Below are positions 1 through 6,599 of a DNA stretch of 24,916 bases, piece after piece. Within the stretch, counting starts at the first letter, position 1; each line of letters opens with the position of its first letter. The notes beneath the pieces are model-generated. The model was not told the origin of the DNA. It did no database searches and was given only the letters and a program-made list of their open reading frames with translations. The position numbers and the translations under genes are program-made. The stretch spans positions 1-24,916 of the forward strand of contig JAKEHZ010000281.1 of assembly GCA_022614735.1 (NCBI GenBank), written 5' to 3'. The DNA is from Acidobacteriota bacterium. Lineage in GTDB: Bacteria; Acidobacteriota; Blastocatellia; RBC074.

Positions 1-758
1 CCAATGACGCCACGTGTAATATCCTCTGTCCGTCGTCCCAGGGTTGAGCGAGCCTCGTATGCTCTTCGCACTTCCTCAGCTTGCCGGATCCGCCGCTGAC
101 CCTCTGGGCTTGTCGGATATCTCTGCGCCGTTGCCTGTGCCTGCCCGATTACATCTTCAGCACCAATCGGTCGAAGAAGAGGCTGTTCGACGGGTTGCAG
201 GATGGGGATATTTTGTCGCTGTTGATTGGTGAGCGGGCGCGACTGGCGAGGTGAAGACGCGATCACGGGAGAAGGCTGAGCAGCAGACGCGCCCGGTTGC
301 TCACCAAGCTGTTGAAACTCCTGGTAAAGATCATCAATCTCATCACCCTGACCGCCCGCAACCTTCCGCACATAGTCCTGTGTCTCTCGGTACGGAGGCA
401 CGCCGCCGTATTTCCGCACTACGCCAGGTCCTGCGTTGTAGGCTGCCGCTGCTTTGGTCTGATCGCCGCCGAAGGTCTGCAATTGCTGTTTGAGGTAGCG
501 AACGCCACCGCTGATATTCTGATCGATGTCATTGGGATCGACACCCAGGTCGCGAGCCGTCCCAGGCATCAACTGCATTGTGCCGATCGCGCCCGCACTT
601 GATCGCCGGCGGCCTGTGATCACATCAGGATCAAATGATGATTCTTGTCCGGCAAGCCTTCGGGCGAGCTCGACAGGTACACCTTGGCGATCAGCTTCCT
701 CGTCAACCTTTTTCCGAGCGTATTCACCCAAGAGTTTGTTAATTTCCTGATCTGGCAT
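1..758 (-). CDS. Phage virion-associated lytic transglycosylase (SLT domain), partial
   Basis: The reading frame is open from an ATG at 758 to the left edge (252 codons), so the C-terminus is missing. Residues about 25-135 form an SLT (lysozyme-like) domain. The catalytic Glu is in QESSFDP (about residue 39), followed by GAIGTMQLMPGTA (57-68) and AYNAGPG (106-112). Such enzymes cleave the glycan strand of peptidoglycan. After the domain comes a Gln/Pro-rich stretch. An SLT domain at the N-terminus of a longer protein is seen in podovirus internal virion proteins such as T7 gp16, which open the wall during DNA ejection; that role is inferred here. The start has a good Shine-Dalgarno (GAGGTAATC before ATG) and lies 2 bp after the stop of the preceding gene, so the two are translationally linked. 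A tail-tip or ICE conjugation transglycosylase is the alternative. Confidence 0.85.
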   Translation of the reverse strand, partial: MPDQEINKLLGEYARKKVDEEADRQGVPVELARRLAGQESSFDPDVITGRRRSSAGAIGTMQLMPGTARDLGVDPNDIDQNISGGVRYLKQQLQTFGGDQTKAAAAYNAGPGVVRKYGGVPPYRETQDYVRKVAGGQGDEIDDLYQEFQQLGEQPGASAAQPSPVIASSPRQSRPLTNQQRQNIPILQPVEQPLLRPIGAEDVIGQAQATAQRYPTSPEGQRRIRQAEEVRRAYEARSTLGRRTEDITRGVI

Positions 759-760
759 GA

Positions 761-2128
761 TTACCTCGTTCTATAACCAGCGGCTTCAATCTTACGGCGC
801 GCCTCTTCTGGCGAAATGTTGAGACGTTTTGCAGTGAAGTTTATGAAATCGCTGCTGACTGTGGCTTTTGGCGACCGACTTGAGGGCTGTGAACCAGAGC
901 GCCGGCGCTCTCCCACCTTTTTCGCAATATTTCGCAGACGCACGCTGTCAGTTTCAGCTTTATCACGATTCTTTTGATCTTTGATGGCCGTCTGCCACCG
1001 AGCATTCGCTTGCGCTATCTCCTGCGGCGATGCGGGTTCTCCGTTGACTTTGCCTGTGTCCAAAATCTCCTGAGTTTTCTTGGGCAGTTTCGTCTTGACG
1101 TATTCATCACCGCCGCGGGCTTCGTAGGAGGACATCGCAATCGCCTCTGTGCTGCCTTCTTCCTCTTCTTCCAAACGCGCCTCTCGTTGGAGATCGGTCG
1201 TTGACAAGGGCTTTTCAGGCCGCCCCTTTGATGTATAAATCGCCTGCCCGGTCACAGGATTGACCAGTGTTGAGCCTGGCGCTACTGAAACCGGACGCGG
1301 AGGCGCAGGAGGAGCTGGAACCTTCGGCATTCCTATAGCCTTTGTTTCAGCCTCAGTCTTACCGATCTGCGCTTCTCTCAGCCGCCTTTGCTGATCAGTT
1401 TCCACAGCCTGCTGTTGCTGTGCAGCTATCGCCTGCTGCTCAGCCTGTTGTTGCTGCATTTGAGGTAGATAAATCTGATTAAACAGCGCCTCTCGGCCCA
1501 TTGTTGGATTGATTGCCGGGATGATGCCACCACCCACAGCACCACCCAATCCGCCGGCGAGAGGATTATTTGGATTAGCTGCAGCGCCGCGAAGGAACCC
1601 AAGCCCAGCACCTTTCAGCACATCTCCGAAACTGCGCTTGATTTTGCCACCGTCCACCAGGTTGCCCTCCGCATCCCTCTGCGCGCCCTTCATCACGTAA
1701 TCATAACGAGCCGCGTTTGTCGGGCTGTACGGTGTCGGCTGACCTGATCTACCTGGAAGCGGAGGAATCGGCACATCGCGACGATCCGGTAGTTCAGGCG
1801 CGATCTTCTGTGGCGGTTCAGCCTCAAACGGTCTACTGGGCAAGACAACGGGAGGATTGTTCAGCGGAACCATCCGATCATCGCCTACATCATCACGCCC
1901 ATATCGATAATCCCCGGTACGCGGTGCAGTATCCGGCGTATCGTCGCGCCCGTACTGAAAGTCTGCTGTTCGCACATTAGGCTGACCCACATTCGGATTG
2001 AATGGAGGCGTGCGAAATGTTCCCTGCTCTTCCTCAAAGTCAGTGTTAAGAGCTCGCGGAATCCGTTTCGCGTTGTTGCTAATCTGATTGGGGACCTGTT
2101 TGATCCAGGTTAAAAATGGTATGGGCAC
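761..2128 (-). CDS. Phage structural protein, Gly/Gln-rich (candidate internal virion protein)
   Basis: About 455 residues with no family I can name. I choose the GTG at 2128 because GGAGGGA lies directly upstream. The frame is open to an ATG at 2191, but that start would place a strong hairpin inside the coding region and has no good ribosome site. From the N-terminus there is a Pro/Arg/Asp-rich part with two YGRDD motifs, then a glycine-rich hydrophobic stretch (GGLGGAVGGG), then a long Gln-rich coiled-coil-like segment, and a C-terminal part with a small helical domain ending SPEEARRKIEAAGYRTR. A low-complexity protein with a glycine-rich hydrophobic segment directly before an SLT protein resembles the ejection-protein block of podoviruses. 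This is inference from position and composition only. Confidence 0.7.
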   Translation of the reverse strand: MPIPFLTWIKQVPNQISNNAKRIPRALNTDFEEEQGTFRTPPFNPNVGQPNVRTADFQYGRDDTPDTAPRTGDYRYGRDDVGDDRMVPLNNPPVVLPSRPFEAEPPQKIAPELPDRRDVPIPPLPGRSGQPTPYSPTNAARYDYVMKGAQRDAEGNLVDGGKIKRSFGDVLKGAGLGFLRGAAANPNNPLAGGLGGAVGGGIIPAINPTMGREALFNQIYLPQMQQQQAEQQAIAAQQQQAVETDQQRRLREAQIGKTEAETKAIGMPKVPAPPAPPRPVSVAPGSTLVNPVTGQAIYTSKGRPEKPLSTTDLQREARLEEEEEGSTEAIAMSSYEARGGDEYVKTKLPKKTQEILDTGKVNGEPASPQEIAQANARWQTAIKDQKNRDKAETDSVRLRNIAKKVGERRRSGSQPSSRSPKATVSSDFINFTAKRLNISPEEARRKIEAAGYRTR

Positions 2129-2143
2129 TGTCCCTCCATAGCA

Positions 2144-2188
2144 CGAAAGGCAACCCGCCCGACTGGTGACCCGGGTAGTTGCCTTTCG
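2144..2188. promoter_or_regulatory. Strong hairpin in the leader of the structural gene
   Basis: An 11-bp perfect inverted repeat, CGAAAGGCAAC at 2144-2154 and GTTGCCTTTCG at 2178-2188. The 23-nt loop can form a further CCCG/CGGG pair. It ends about 6-10 nt before the Shine-Dalgarno of the GTG start at 2128. There is no T-run, so it is not a standard terminator. It may control translation or be an RNA processing site at the boundary between early and structural genes. Confidence 0.6.
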
Positions 2189-2191
2189 CAA

Positions 2192-2399
2192 TGTGTCGCA
2201 GCTGGGCGCGACGACAATTCAAATTGTTTGCATCTCGCTGTCACCAGATCGGCGAGGACCTGTAAAACAAAAGCCACCTCACAGAAACCGTCACTATACT
2301 TGCAGTGCTGATTTCTCTAAGGTGGCCGCCGTGGCGTCTTAAGCCACGTAAACCTATTAAGTTCTCAAGACGCGGCATTTTACCACGTCGTTATCATAC
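2192..2399. other. Non-coding gap between small-gene operon and structural genes
   Basis: No credible gene on either strand. It holds short dyads: ACAATT/AATTGT spaced by 2 nt (2214-2227), GTCGC/GCGAC (near 2196-2213) and a 6-bp stem CGTGGC/GCCACG with a 7-nt loop (2330-2348). A promoter for the structural genes would be expected here, but I see no convincing -35/-10 pair on the minus strand. Confidence 0.5.
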
Positions 2400-2615
2400 T
2401 CAGCTACGTCTTTTCTCGATCCCGAGAAATTGCTCGATGGTCGAGCAGACTGCCAGCAATCCGGAGCGCACACCTATTAACAGAGCTCTCAGCTTTGGAT
2501 CGATCTCGTTGCTGTTTGTCTCCGGCCCTGGCGCCGCAGAGATGATTGCTTTGTCTCGACGCAGAAGGCGCGGTGTGTGTTCAGATGGATCTGATAACTG
2601 TCTCGACGGTTTCAT
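2400..2615 (-). CDS. Small phage protein, unknown
   Basis: A 71-residue protein of unknown function. Its ATG overlaps the stop of the upstream gene as ATGA (4 bp), which is the main reason to accept it. The N-terminal half is polar and probably disordered. The C-terminal half (from EIDPKLRALLIG to the end) looks like one or two helices with a hydrophobic face (GLLAVCSTIEQFLGIE). It is the last gene of the small-gene operon before a non-coding gap. Confidence 0.6.
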   Translation of the reverse strand: MKPSRQLSDPSEHTPRLLRRDKAIISAAPGPETNSNEIDPKLRALLIGVRSGLLAVCSTIEQFLGIEKRRS

Positions 2616-2929
2616 TCTTTCATCGCTCCTTCACCGACCCGATTCGTGATCTCATCGAAGCTTGCCTTCTTTCTCGCAGCTTCCTGCTTTATCCGATCAG
2701 TCACGACTTTGACCGCGTCATCTTCGCTGACACCCGCTTTGATCATTGCAAAGACCTCCTGCATTATCCTCGCGATCGGAGCGACGTTATACCTCCACAG
2801 GTCCGGTTGATCAGTAGGCTTCATCTCTATCAGCGTAATGCCTGTCTTTTTCTGCCAGTCGTCGAGCTCTTTTCGCTGTTTTCTGACTTTTGCGAGTGCT
2901 CTTTGTGTGACCGCTCTTTCTTTTCTCAT
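2612..2929 (-). CDS. Small helical phage protein, unknown
   Basis: 105 residues. Residues 1-30 are strongly basic and heptad-like (RALAKVRKQRKELDDW), probably a coiled coil. A helical segment with IMQEVFAMIKAGVSEDDAVKVVTDRI follows. The start has GAGGGGAG about 10 nt upstream. The 3' end overlaps the next gene by 4 bp. No family recognised; the coiled coil and basic N-terminus would fit a nucleic-acid or assembly role, but that is a guess. Confidence 0.7.
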   Translation of the reverse strand: MRKERAVTQRALAKVRKQRKELDDWQKKTGITLIEMKPTDQPDLWRYNVAPIARIMQEVFAMIKAGVSEDDAVKVVTDRIKQEAARKKASFDEITNRVGEGAMKE

Positions 2930-2954
2930 TTTTCTTTCACTCCCCTCTTTCGCC

Positions 2955-3128
2955 TCACGCCGCCTTTTTCTGCTGCTTCCTCCGCTCCGGCTTTGTCACC
3001 TTCTTCGCTGCGTTCGCCAGGATGCCTTGCGTATACATCGAGCATCGCCGGCAAAATCCCGCGCCGCCTTTTAACGTGAAGAGCAAACGGATTGAGTGTT
3101 TCTCGCAGATGTAATCTTGTTTGTTCAT
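2955..3128 (-). CDS. Short zinc-finger-like protein (57 aa)
   Basis: A 57-residue gene starting at an ATG that overlaps the stop of the upstream gene (ATGA, 4 bp). The protein begins MNKQDYICEKHSI and has a C-x2-H pair (CEKH, residues 8-11) and a C-x2-C pair (CRRC, about 26-29), a likely single zinc site. A Lys/Arg-rich tail follows. It is preferred over a 72-codon frame across the same DNA (2926-3144), because it has both the stop/start overlap and the metal-binding pattern. It may bind DNA or RNA; function unknown. Confidence 0.7.
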   Translation of the reverse strand: MNKQDYICEKHSIRLLFTLKGGAGFCRRCSMYTQGILANAAKKVTKPERRKQQKKAA

Positions 3129-3664
3129 TTAGGGATAATCGCAATACCTACTGCGCCTCCGGAGAGGGATGTTACGCAGATGCGGCCTACCGGATATTCA
3201 ACCTCGTTATCATCATCATCAAAAGACACTTTCACTACAGGCTCAGCCGGGTTGAAGTCGATCGTCTCGACGATCTTCCACACAGGAGAGTCTCCGGCGG
3301 GTGCGATTTCGAGCGCGACCGATCCGGATGTGACGCCACTACCCCATTCCACTTGGAGATCAATAGGGCCACCGACTTCAAATGTGAGACTGTGGCTGTA
3401 GGAGCCTGGTTCGACGGCTATGAAATTAAATGTTAGCGCTTTCATTTCGCTTCCGATCAAATGCGGCTCGGCTATCTTCTCCTTCTCCCAGTTATCGACA
3501 GCTACCTCCAGCTCTCGCTGTACCTCTTCAAGAAAAGCAATGGCCGCGTCTTCCCCGTGCTCTCTGTTAATACTGTTAACAGCTTTCTTAATTAATTTAC
3601 GATATTTTTGTTTAATGTTTTCGAGTTCATTCATTGCATCTTCCTTTGGCTCGATCTGCGTCAT
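3125..3664 (-). CDS. Hypothetical protein: coiled coil plus beta-rich domain
   Basis: Up to 179 residues. The N-terminal 70 residues are charged and helical (ENIKQKYRKLIKKAVNSI, then FLEEVQRELEVAV). The C-terminal 100 residues are rich in beta-strand patterns (SYSHSLTFEVGG, VTSGSVALEIAP, YPVGRICVTSLSGG) and look like a small beta-sandwich. The ATG at 3664 has GAGGGAAAG upstream. A second ATG at 3634 has AAGGAAGA at good spacing and may be the true start. A beta-sandwich carried on a coiled coil would suit a decoration or fibre-like protein, but no family is recognised. Confidence 0.7.
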   Translation of the reverse strand: MTQIEPKEDAMNELENIKQKYRKLIKKAVNSINREHGEDAAIAFLEEVQRELEVAVDNWEKEKIAEPHLIGSEMKALTFNFIAVEPGSYSHSLTFEVGGPIDLQVEWGSGVTSGSVALEIAPAGDSPVWKIVETIDFNPAEPVVKVSFDDDDNEVEYPVGRICVTSLSGGAVGIAIIPK

Positions 3665-3695
3665 TGCTTTCCCTCTCTCTGAGCCGGCTCAGTTC

Positions 3696-4133
3696 TCAAA
3701 GTTCGCACTCTCCGCCCTTCTTTCTCGACCAGGTCGTAACCGAAATATCTTGCCATCGTTCTGTTGTGATGTCGAAGATGATGATCAGTTTCTTATGCGT
3801 CCGCGCAACGGAGAGCTCAGCAAACACGCCGCGCACGAGCAAACGACCTTCATCGGTGGCGATGATCAGCAGATCAGATTCAGCAATGCAATCGGAGATC
3901 AGCTGGCGGCAATCCGGTTGATTCTTGAATTTTTCGAAGGTGCTCACCTGAACGCTTGAGAATTTGCGTCGAACCGCGTAAACGATCTCCTGCGATTGCA
4001 GGCGCTGAGGACACGAGAGAAATGCGGTTTTAGCCTGTCGCACCCTTTCGGCAAAGGATGGACCGGTCTTTTGAAACACACCCGCGCTGGTTGTCGCCTG
4101 CTGTTCAGTGATTTCATTTATATCAACACTCAT
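3696..4133 (-). CDS. Possible nucleoside deoxyribosyltransferase/TIR-like fold protein
   Basis: 145 residues. After a polar N-terminus of about 30 residues, the protein shows alternating strands and helices: AFLSCPQRL, then IVYAVRRKFSSVQV, then a helix with CRQLISDCIAESD, then a strand LLIIATDEG, then GVFAELSVARTHKKLIIIF. The pattern of SDLLII followed by an acidic FAEL helix (Glu about 106) and a following hydrophobic strand resembles nucleoside 2-deoxyribosyltransferase and TIR-like folds, where a Glu at this place is catalytic. The match is by eye and weak. It could act on nucleotides or NAD, or be a simple Rossmann-like binding protein. Confidence 0.5.
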   Translation of the reverse strand: MSVDINEITEQQATTSAGVFQKTGPSFAERVRQAKTAFLSCPQRLQSQEIVYAVRRKFSSVQVSTFEKFKNQPDCRQLISDCIAESDLLIIATDEGRLLVRGVFAELSVARTHKKLIIIFDITTERWQDISVTTWSRKKGGECEL

Positions 4134-4199
4134 TTGAATTCTCCTGTTACTGTCTGCACCGTCTGGCGAGGAAACGGCACAGGTTAAGTAACTTCCTTT

Positions 4200-4622
4200 T
4201 TACTCATCCAGGTCTGGTTTCTTGAGCCTTTCAATATAGTTATCCCTCTGTCTAGATAGGCGCTCTAAGGTTTGTTTGATAATCCTCTTGCACTCATCAG
4301 CCTCTTTATCTCCCCACCATCCTTTATGCAGAGCATCCAAGGTCTCCATTACGCCGCGCACCGTGTTTATCAGCTCGCGATGCTCTTCCAGTTCTGAGAG
4401 ATCGTATTCAGTGAGAATGCGCCAGAGTGCGTTATGCTGTTTTCTTGTGAGACGGTTCAGCTCTCCCTCTACCCTTTCTTCCATCTGTTGATAAATGGAA
4501 GGAATAAACTCGCCAGGGAAACGCTCGTTAAACTTTAGACCTTTTTGAATCATCTCATTCAGTTTCTTAACCAATAAGACTTCGACTGGAGTAGGTATCC
4601 AGCCTTGTTCAACATTCTTCAT
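4200..4622 (-). CDS. Helical phage protein, unknown
   Basis: 140 residues, almost entirely helical and highly charged, with heptad-like parts near the middle (EERVEGELNRLTRKQHNAL) and at the C-terminus (IIKQTLERLSRQRDNYIERL). The ATG overlaps the stop of the preceding gene by 4 bp. A 66-bp gap then separates it from the next gene. No domain is recognised. Confidence 0.7.
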   Translation of the reverse strand: MKNVEQGWIPTPVEVLLVKKLNEMIQKGLKFNERFPGEFIPSIYQQMEERVEGELNRLTRKQHNALWRILTEYDLSELEEHRELINTVRGVMETLDALHKGWWGDKEADECKRIIKQTLERLSRQRDNYIERLKKPDLDE

Positions 4623-4819
4623 CGGGGCCTCCTATGTTCGTTGAGTTTTACTTCCAGGGCTGAAGCGAGCTTCGAAAGAGCCAGCTCGCATTGAATTTCA
4701 TCATCGATCCTGCAGGCGATCATCTCAGCATAAGCATCAAACGCTGCCTGCTGATCGTTGACAGCAGCCGCGGCCTTCGATGCCTTTTCACAATAAAAAT
4801 TCAACTCCTCTTCGGTCAT
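4619..4819 (-). CDS. Small helical protein, unknown (66 aa)
   Basis: The open frame extends to 4936, but the upstream 39 codons overlap the preceding gene and are Arg/Cys-rich without sense. The ATG at 4819 lies 11 bp after the stop of the preceding gene and gives MTEEELNFYCEKAS..., an acidic helical protein of 66 residues. Its stop overlaps the next start (ATGA). Ribosome site is weak. Function unknown. Confidence 0.65.
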   Translation of the reverse strand: MTEEELNFYCEKASKAAAAVNDQQAAFDAYAEMIACRIDDEIQCELALSKLASALEVKLNEHRRPR

Positions 4820-4830
4820 ATTCAATCCAC

Positions 4831-5088
4831 TCAATCCAACCCATAACCCGGCGCATCCATCGCGCCGATCTGCACTTGCTCCGGAACACTCACGCCATAG
4901 CTTTCGGCCACACGTCTTAAATTGAACAATCTCCATCGCCCGATCTGCGGCGAATCGCCGTTACTCAAATAGCATTGCCAGGTCGTCAGGAAACGCTTAT
5001 CTCCGGCGCTCAACTGGTCACCGATCGCGGCCAGCTGCTCGACGATCTGGCGTGCTTCGGCTAACTGTGCGGAATGCTCGTTCATCAT
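4831..5088 (-). CDS. Small phage protein, unknown (85 aa)
   Basis: Starts at an ATG overlapping the stop of the upstream gene (4 bp). An N-terminal helix (EARQIVEQLAAIGDQL) is followed by SAGDKRFLTTWQCYLSN and RWRLFNLRRVAESYG. The pattern of 'conserved D/E-R-F, then W/L-x-L-x2-I-x4' is common among short proteins of phage replication operons, but I cannot name a family. Confidence 0.65.
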   Translation of the reverse strand: MMNEHSAQLAEARQIVEQLAAIGDQLSAGDKRFLTTWQCYLSNGDSPQIGRWRLFNLRRVAESYGVSVPEQVQIGAMDAPGYGLD

Positions 5089-5333
5089 CTTCTGCGGCCC
5101 CTGTAATACCGCTTAAGTCTGCGTTGCGACTTGCGACGCTGATACTCTTGCTCTCGATCCATCTCCGGATCGACGCCGCGCACCTCCAGCTCGGCGGCAA
5201 GTTCGCTTGCGGTCAGGCCGCGAATGTCGGCCGGTAGTGCGTCGGCCATCATTTCGTCTTTGATTTGCTGTAAATTAGCGCAAAGCTTGCCGAGTTTGAT
5301 CACCGTCTGTTCCTCCGTTTCGTTTCTACCCAT
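5085..5333 (-). CDS. Small phage protein with basic tail, unknown
   Basis: 82 residues. The middle contains ALPADIRGLTASELAAELEV, a helical segment. The C-terminus is extremely basic (RRKSQRRLKRYYRGRRR) and likely binds nucleic acid. The start overlaps the previous gene by 34 bp and the stop overlaps the next start by 4 bp. Function unknown. Confidence 0.65.
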   Translation of the reverse strand: MGRNETEEQTVIKLGKLCANLQQIKDEMMADALPADIRGLTASELAAELEVRGVDPEMDREQEYQRRKSQRRLKRYYRGRRR

Positions 5334-5758
5334 ACGTACGTATAGCCAGGCTTAAGCCGCCTGCCGCCGACGATCGGGTACCGCTCGCGCAGCAAGGCCA
5401 CAAGCGCCAGGTCTTTCAACAATGCGTCACCGTTCGCTTCCATCCAGCAGCCGGCATATTCGAGAAGGTCAATGGGATCAGTTTGGTGAAATGCGCGATG
5501 CCAATGTGAGTAGATCACCATCTCGGCGCCGCGTCCGCGTTCTTCGAGGCTTAAGCCGGTGTCGTGCACAATTGACCATCCGGTCATCTTCAGCGCCTCT
5601 CGTTCGCCCTGCTGTCGTCGTGCTTCATCGTTGAACCACTTGTCGAAGTCGGCATCGGCCTTCGTGTAAGGACGTCCGCTGTCATATTTCCTGTTGAGCC
5701 GGTCAACTCGCCTAAGGTCCTCGGCCGTAAAACTGTTGATGTGGAATTCAGTGATCAA
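5300..5758 (-). CDS. Hypothetical phage protein (152 aa)
   Basis: The start is TTG at 5758, inside a TTGA overlap with the stop of the preceding 41-residue gene. The product is MITEFHINSF..., with acidic and Trp/Tyr-rich segments (EMVIYSHWHRAFH, LLEYAGCWMEANGDALL) and a C-terminal YTYVWVETKRRNRR. Mixed alpha/beta composition. No family recognised. An alternative start downstream would be in-frame Met 58, but it would leave an unusual gap in an otherwise overlapping operon. Confidence 0.7.
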   Translation of the reverse strand: MITEFHINSFTAEDLRRVDRLNRKYDSGRPYTKADADFDKWFNDEARRQQGEREALKMTGWSIVHDTGLSLEERGRGAEMVIYSHWHRAFHQTDPIDLLEYAGCWMEANGDALLKDLALVALLRERYPIVGGRRLKPGYTYVWVETKRRNRR

Positions 5759-5880
5759 GAGTCGCCCACTTTCTTTCGATTCAGAATTCGCCCGGTAGCT
5801 TGATCACGGATGTCCGGGTTACAGTTGCATCTTTTACCCGAGTAGATACCGCACCAATCATCGTGCATCACGTCGATCAT
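5755..5880 (-). CDS. Very short Cys-rich protein (41 aa, HDDWC...CNC motif)
   Basis: Starts at an ATG that shares one base with the TGA of the preceding gene (TGATG) and ends in a 4-bp overlap with the next start. The product begins MIDVMHDDWCGIYSGKRCNC and continues NPDIR. The Cys/His set (H6, C10, C18, C20) suggests a small metal-binding knuckle. From memory, the pattern HDDWC...G..C.C.P recurs in tiny proteins of phage-like elements. It lies in what would otherwise be a 240-bp gap. Confidence 0.7.
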   Translation of the reverse strand: MIDVMHDDWCGIYSGKRCNCNPDIRDQATGRILNRKKVGDS

Positions 5881-6011
5881 CAACGCTTCGCCGGGTTTGA
5901 AAACACCTTGCTGGTGAAGCGCTCGATCTCCAGCTGGTAATTGTGGTCGGCCACATTAGGGTGCTTGTCTGTATAGACGATCAGTGTCTTATCTCGCTCT
6001 TCAAATTTCAT
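5880..6011 (-). CDS. Very short phage protein, unknown (43 aa)
   Basis: The ATG at 6011 has GGGGAGAGAG just upstream and overlaps the end of the preceding gene by 11 bp. The product MKFEERDKTLIVYTDKHPNV... is 43 residues, polar, with a short strand-like start. The stop shares a base with the next ATG. Accepted because of the ribosome site and the end-to-end fit. Function unknown. Confidence 0.6.
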   Translation of the reverse strand: MKFEERDKTLIVYTDKHPNVADHNYQLEIERFTSKVFSNPAKR

Positions 6012-6210
6012 TGGCTCTCTCCCCTTCCCTGCTGAAATAACGCCGTTTCAGTCTCGCGTCTTCTTCGTCCAGTTCGCGCAACGTTACGAAGTACATATGC
6101 CAGTTAGGGCAAACCCACATCCGCGGCACATCCACCACCAGTGACATCGGTAGGTCGCAATGCTCGCAGGTTCGCTCGGCGATCTCTGTTGGCAGGGCCG
6201 TATCGATCAT
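6001..6210 (-). CDS. Small zinc-ribbon protein (69 aa)
   Basis: The protein has CEHC (residues 15-18) and CPNWH (about 34-38), giving a four-ligand zinc ribbon with strands between (MSLVVDVPRMWV). The C-terminal half is charged and helical (ELDEEDARLKRRYF). The ATG overlaps the stop of the upstream gene (ATGA). Small zinc ribbons are common next to phage primases; a nucleic-acid or protein contact role is likely but unproven. Confidence 0.7.
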   Translation of the reverse strand: MIDTALPTEIAERTCEHCDLPMSLVVDVPRMWVCPNWHMYFVTLRELDEEDARLKRRYFSREGERANEI

Positions 6211-6599
6211 TTGTACTCTCCGTTTCTATCGATGAGAGGCGCATCGGTATCTCGCAGCTTGCGACCGCCGAATGCGCGCCAACTATCGAAATGACCACCT
6301 ACAGGACACCGGAGATGAACGAATCGCTTGCCACGCTGAACCGTCACAGGCCCCGTACAAATCGGACAGACCTTGACCGGCTCATCGGCTATCAACGCAC
6401 TGTCGTGCATCTCAAGATTCTCGCTCGGTGTTTCTGGCTTAGTGAGTAGTTGAAGAAGTTCAGCCTTACAGGTACGAATCTGCTCGATCATTTCCTGCGT
6501 CAGGAATGATTCAGGACCGTCAACGATCAAATCGTCGCCATCCGGCAACAATGAAGCCCTTGCGTTACGGAAGGTTTGAATGATTTCAACTGCGCTCAT
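6207..6599 (-). CDS. Protein with TubC-like N-terminal docking domain and zinc ribbon
   Basis: 130 residues. Residues 3-52 (EIIQTFRNARASLLPDGDDL, then IDGPESFLTQEMIEQIRTCKAELLQLL) follow the pattern of the TubC N-terminal docking domain, which is often found with phage primase genes. Residues 78-103 hold CPICTG and LRCPVGGH, a treble-clef or ribbon zinc site. The ATG overlaps the stop of the helicase gene and its own stop overlaps the next start. A role as an accessory of the replication proteins is inferred from position. Confidence 0.65.
   Translation of the reverse strand: MSAVEIIQTFRNARASLLPDGDDLIVDGPESFLTQEMIEQIRTCKAELLQLLTKPETPSENLEMHDSALIADEPVKVCPICTGPVTVQRGKRFVHLRCPVGGHFDSWRAFGGRKLRDTDAPLIDRNGEYK

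Noticed and set aside
974..1204. Plus-strand open frames over the left structural genes
   Set aside because: They lie opposite genes with clear domains or good starts and show no recognisable product or ribosome site.
2926..3144. A 72-codon minus-strand open frame
   Set aside because: It overlaps the 57-codon frame with the CxxH/CxxC pattern, lacks a ribosome site and overlaps the upstream gene by 20 bp; its product is low-complexity Arg/Glu.
3696..4133. Anti-phage defence TIR protein
   Set aside because: The fold match is only by eye and no second defence gene is near, so a defence label is not justified.
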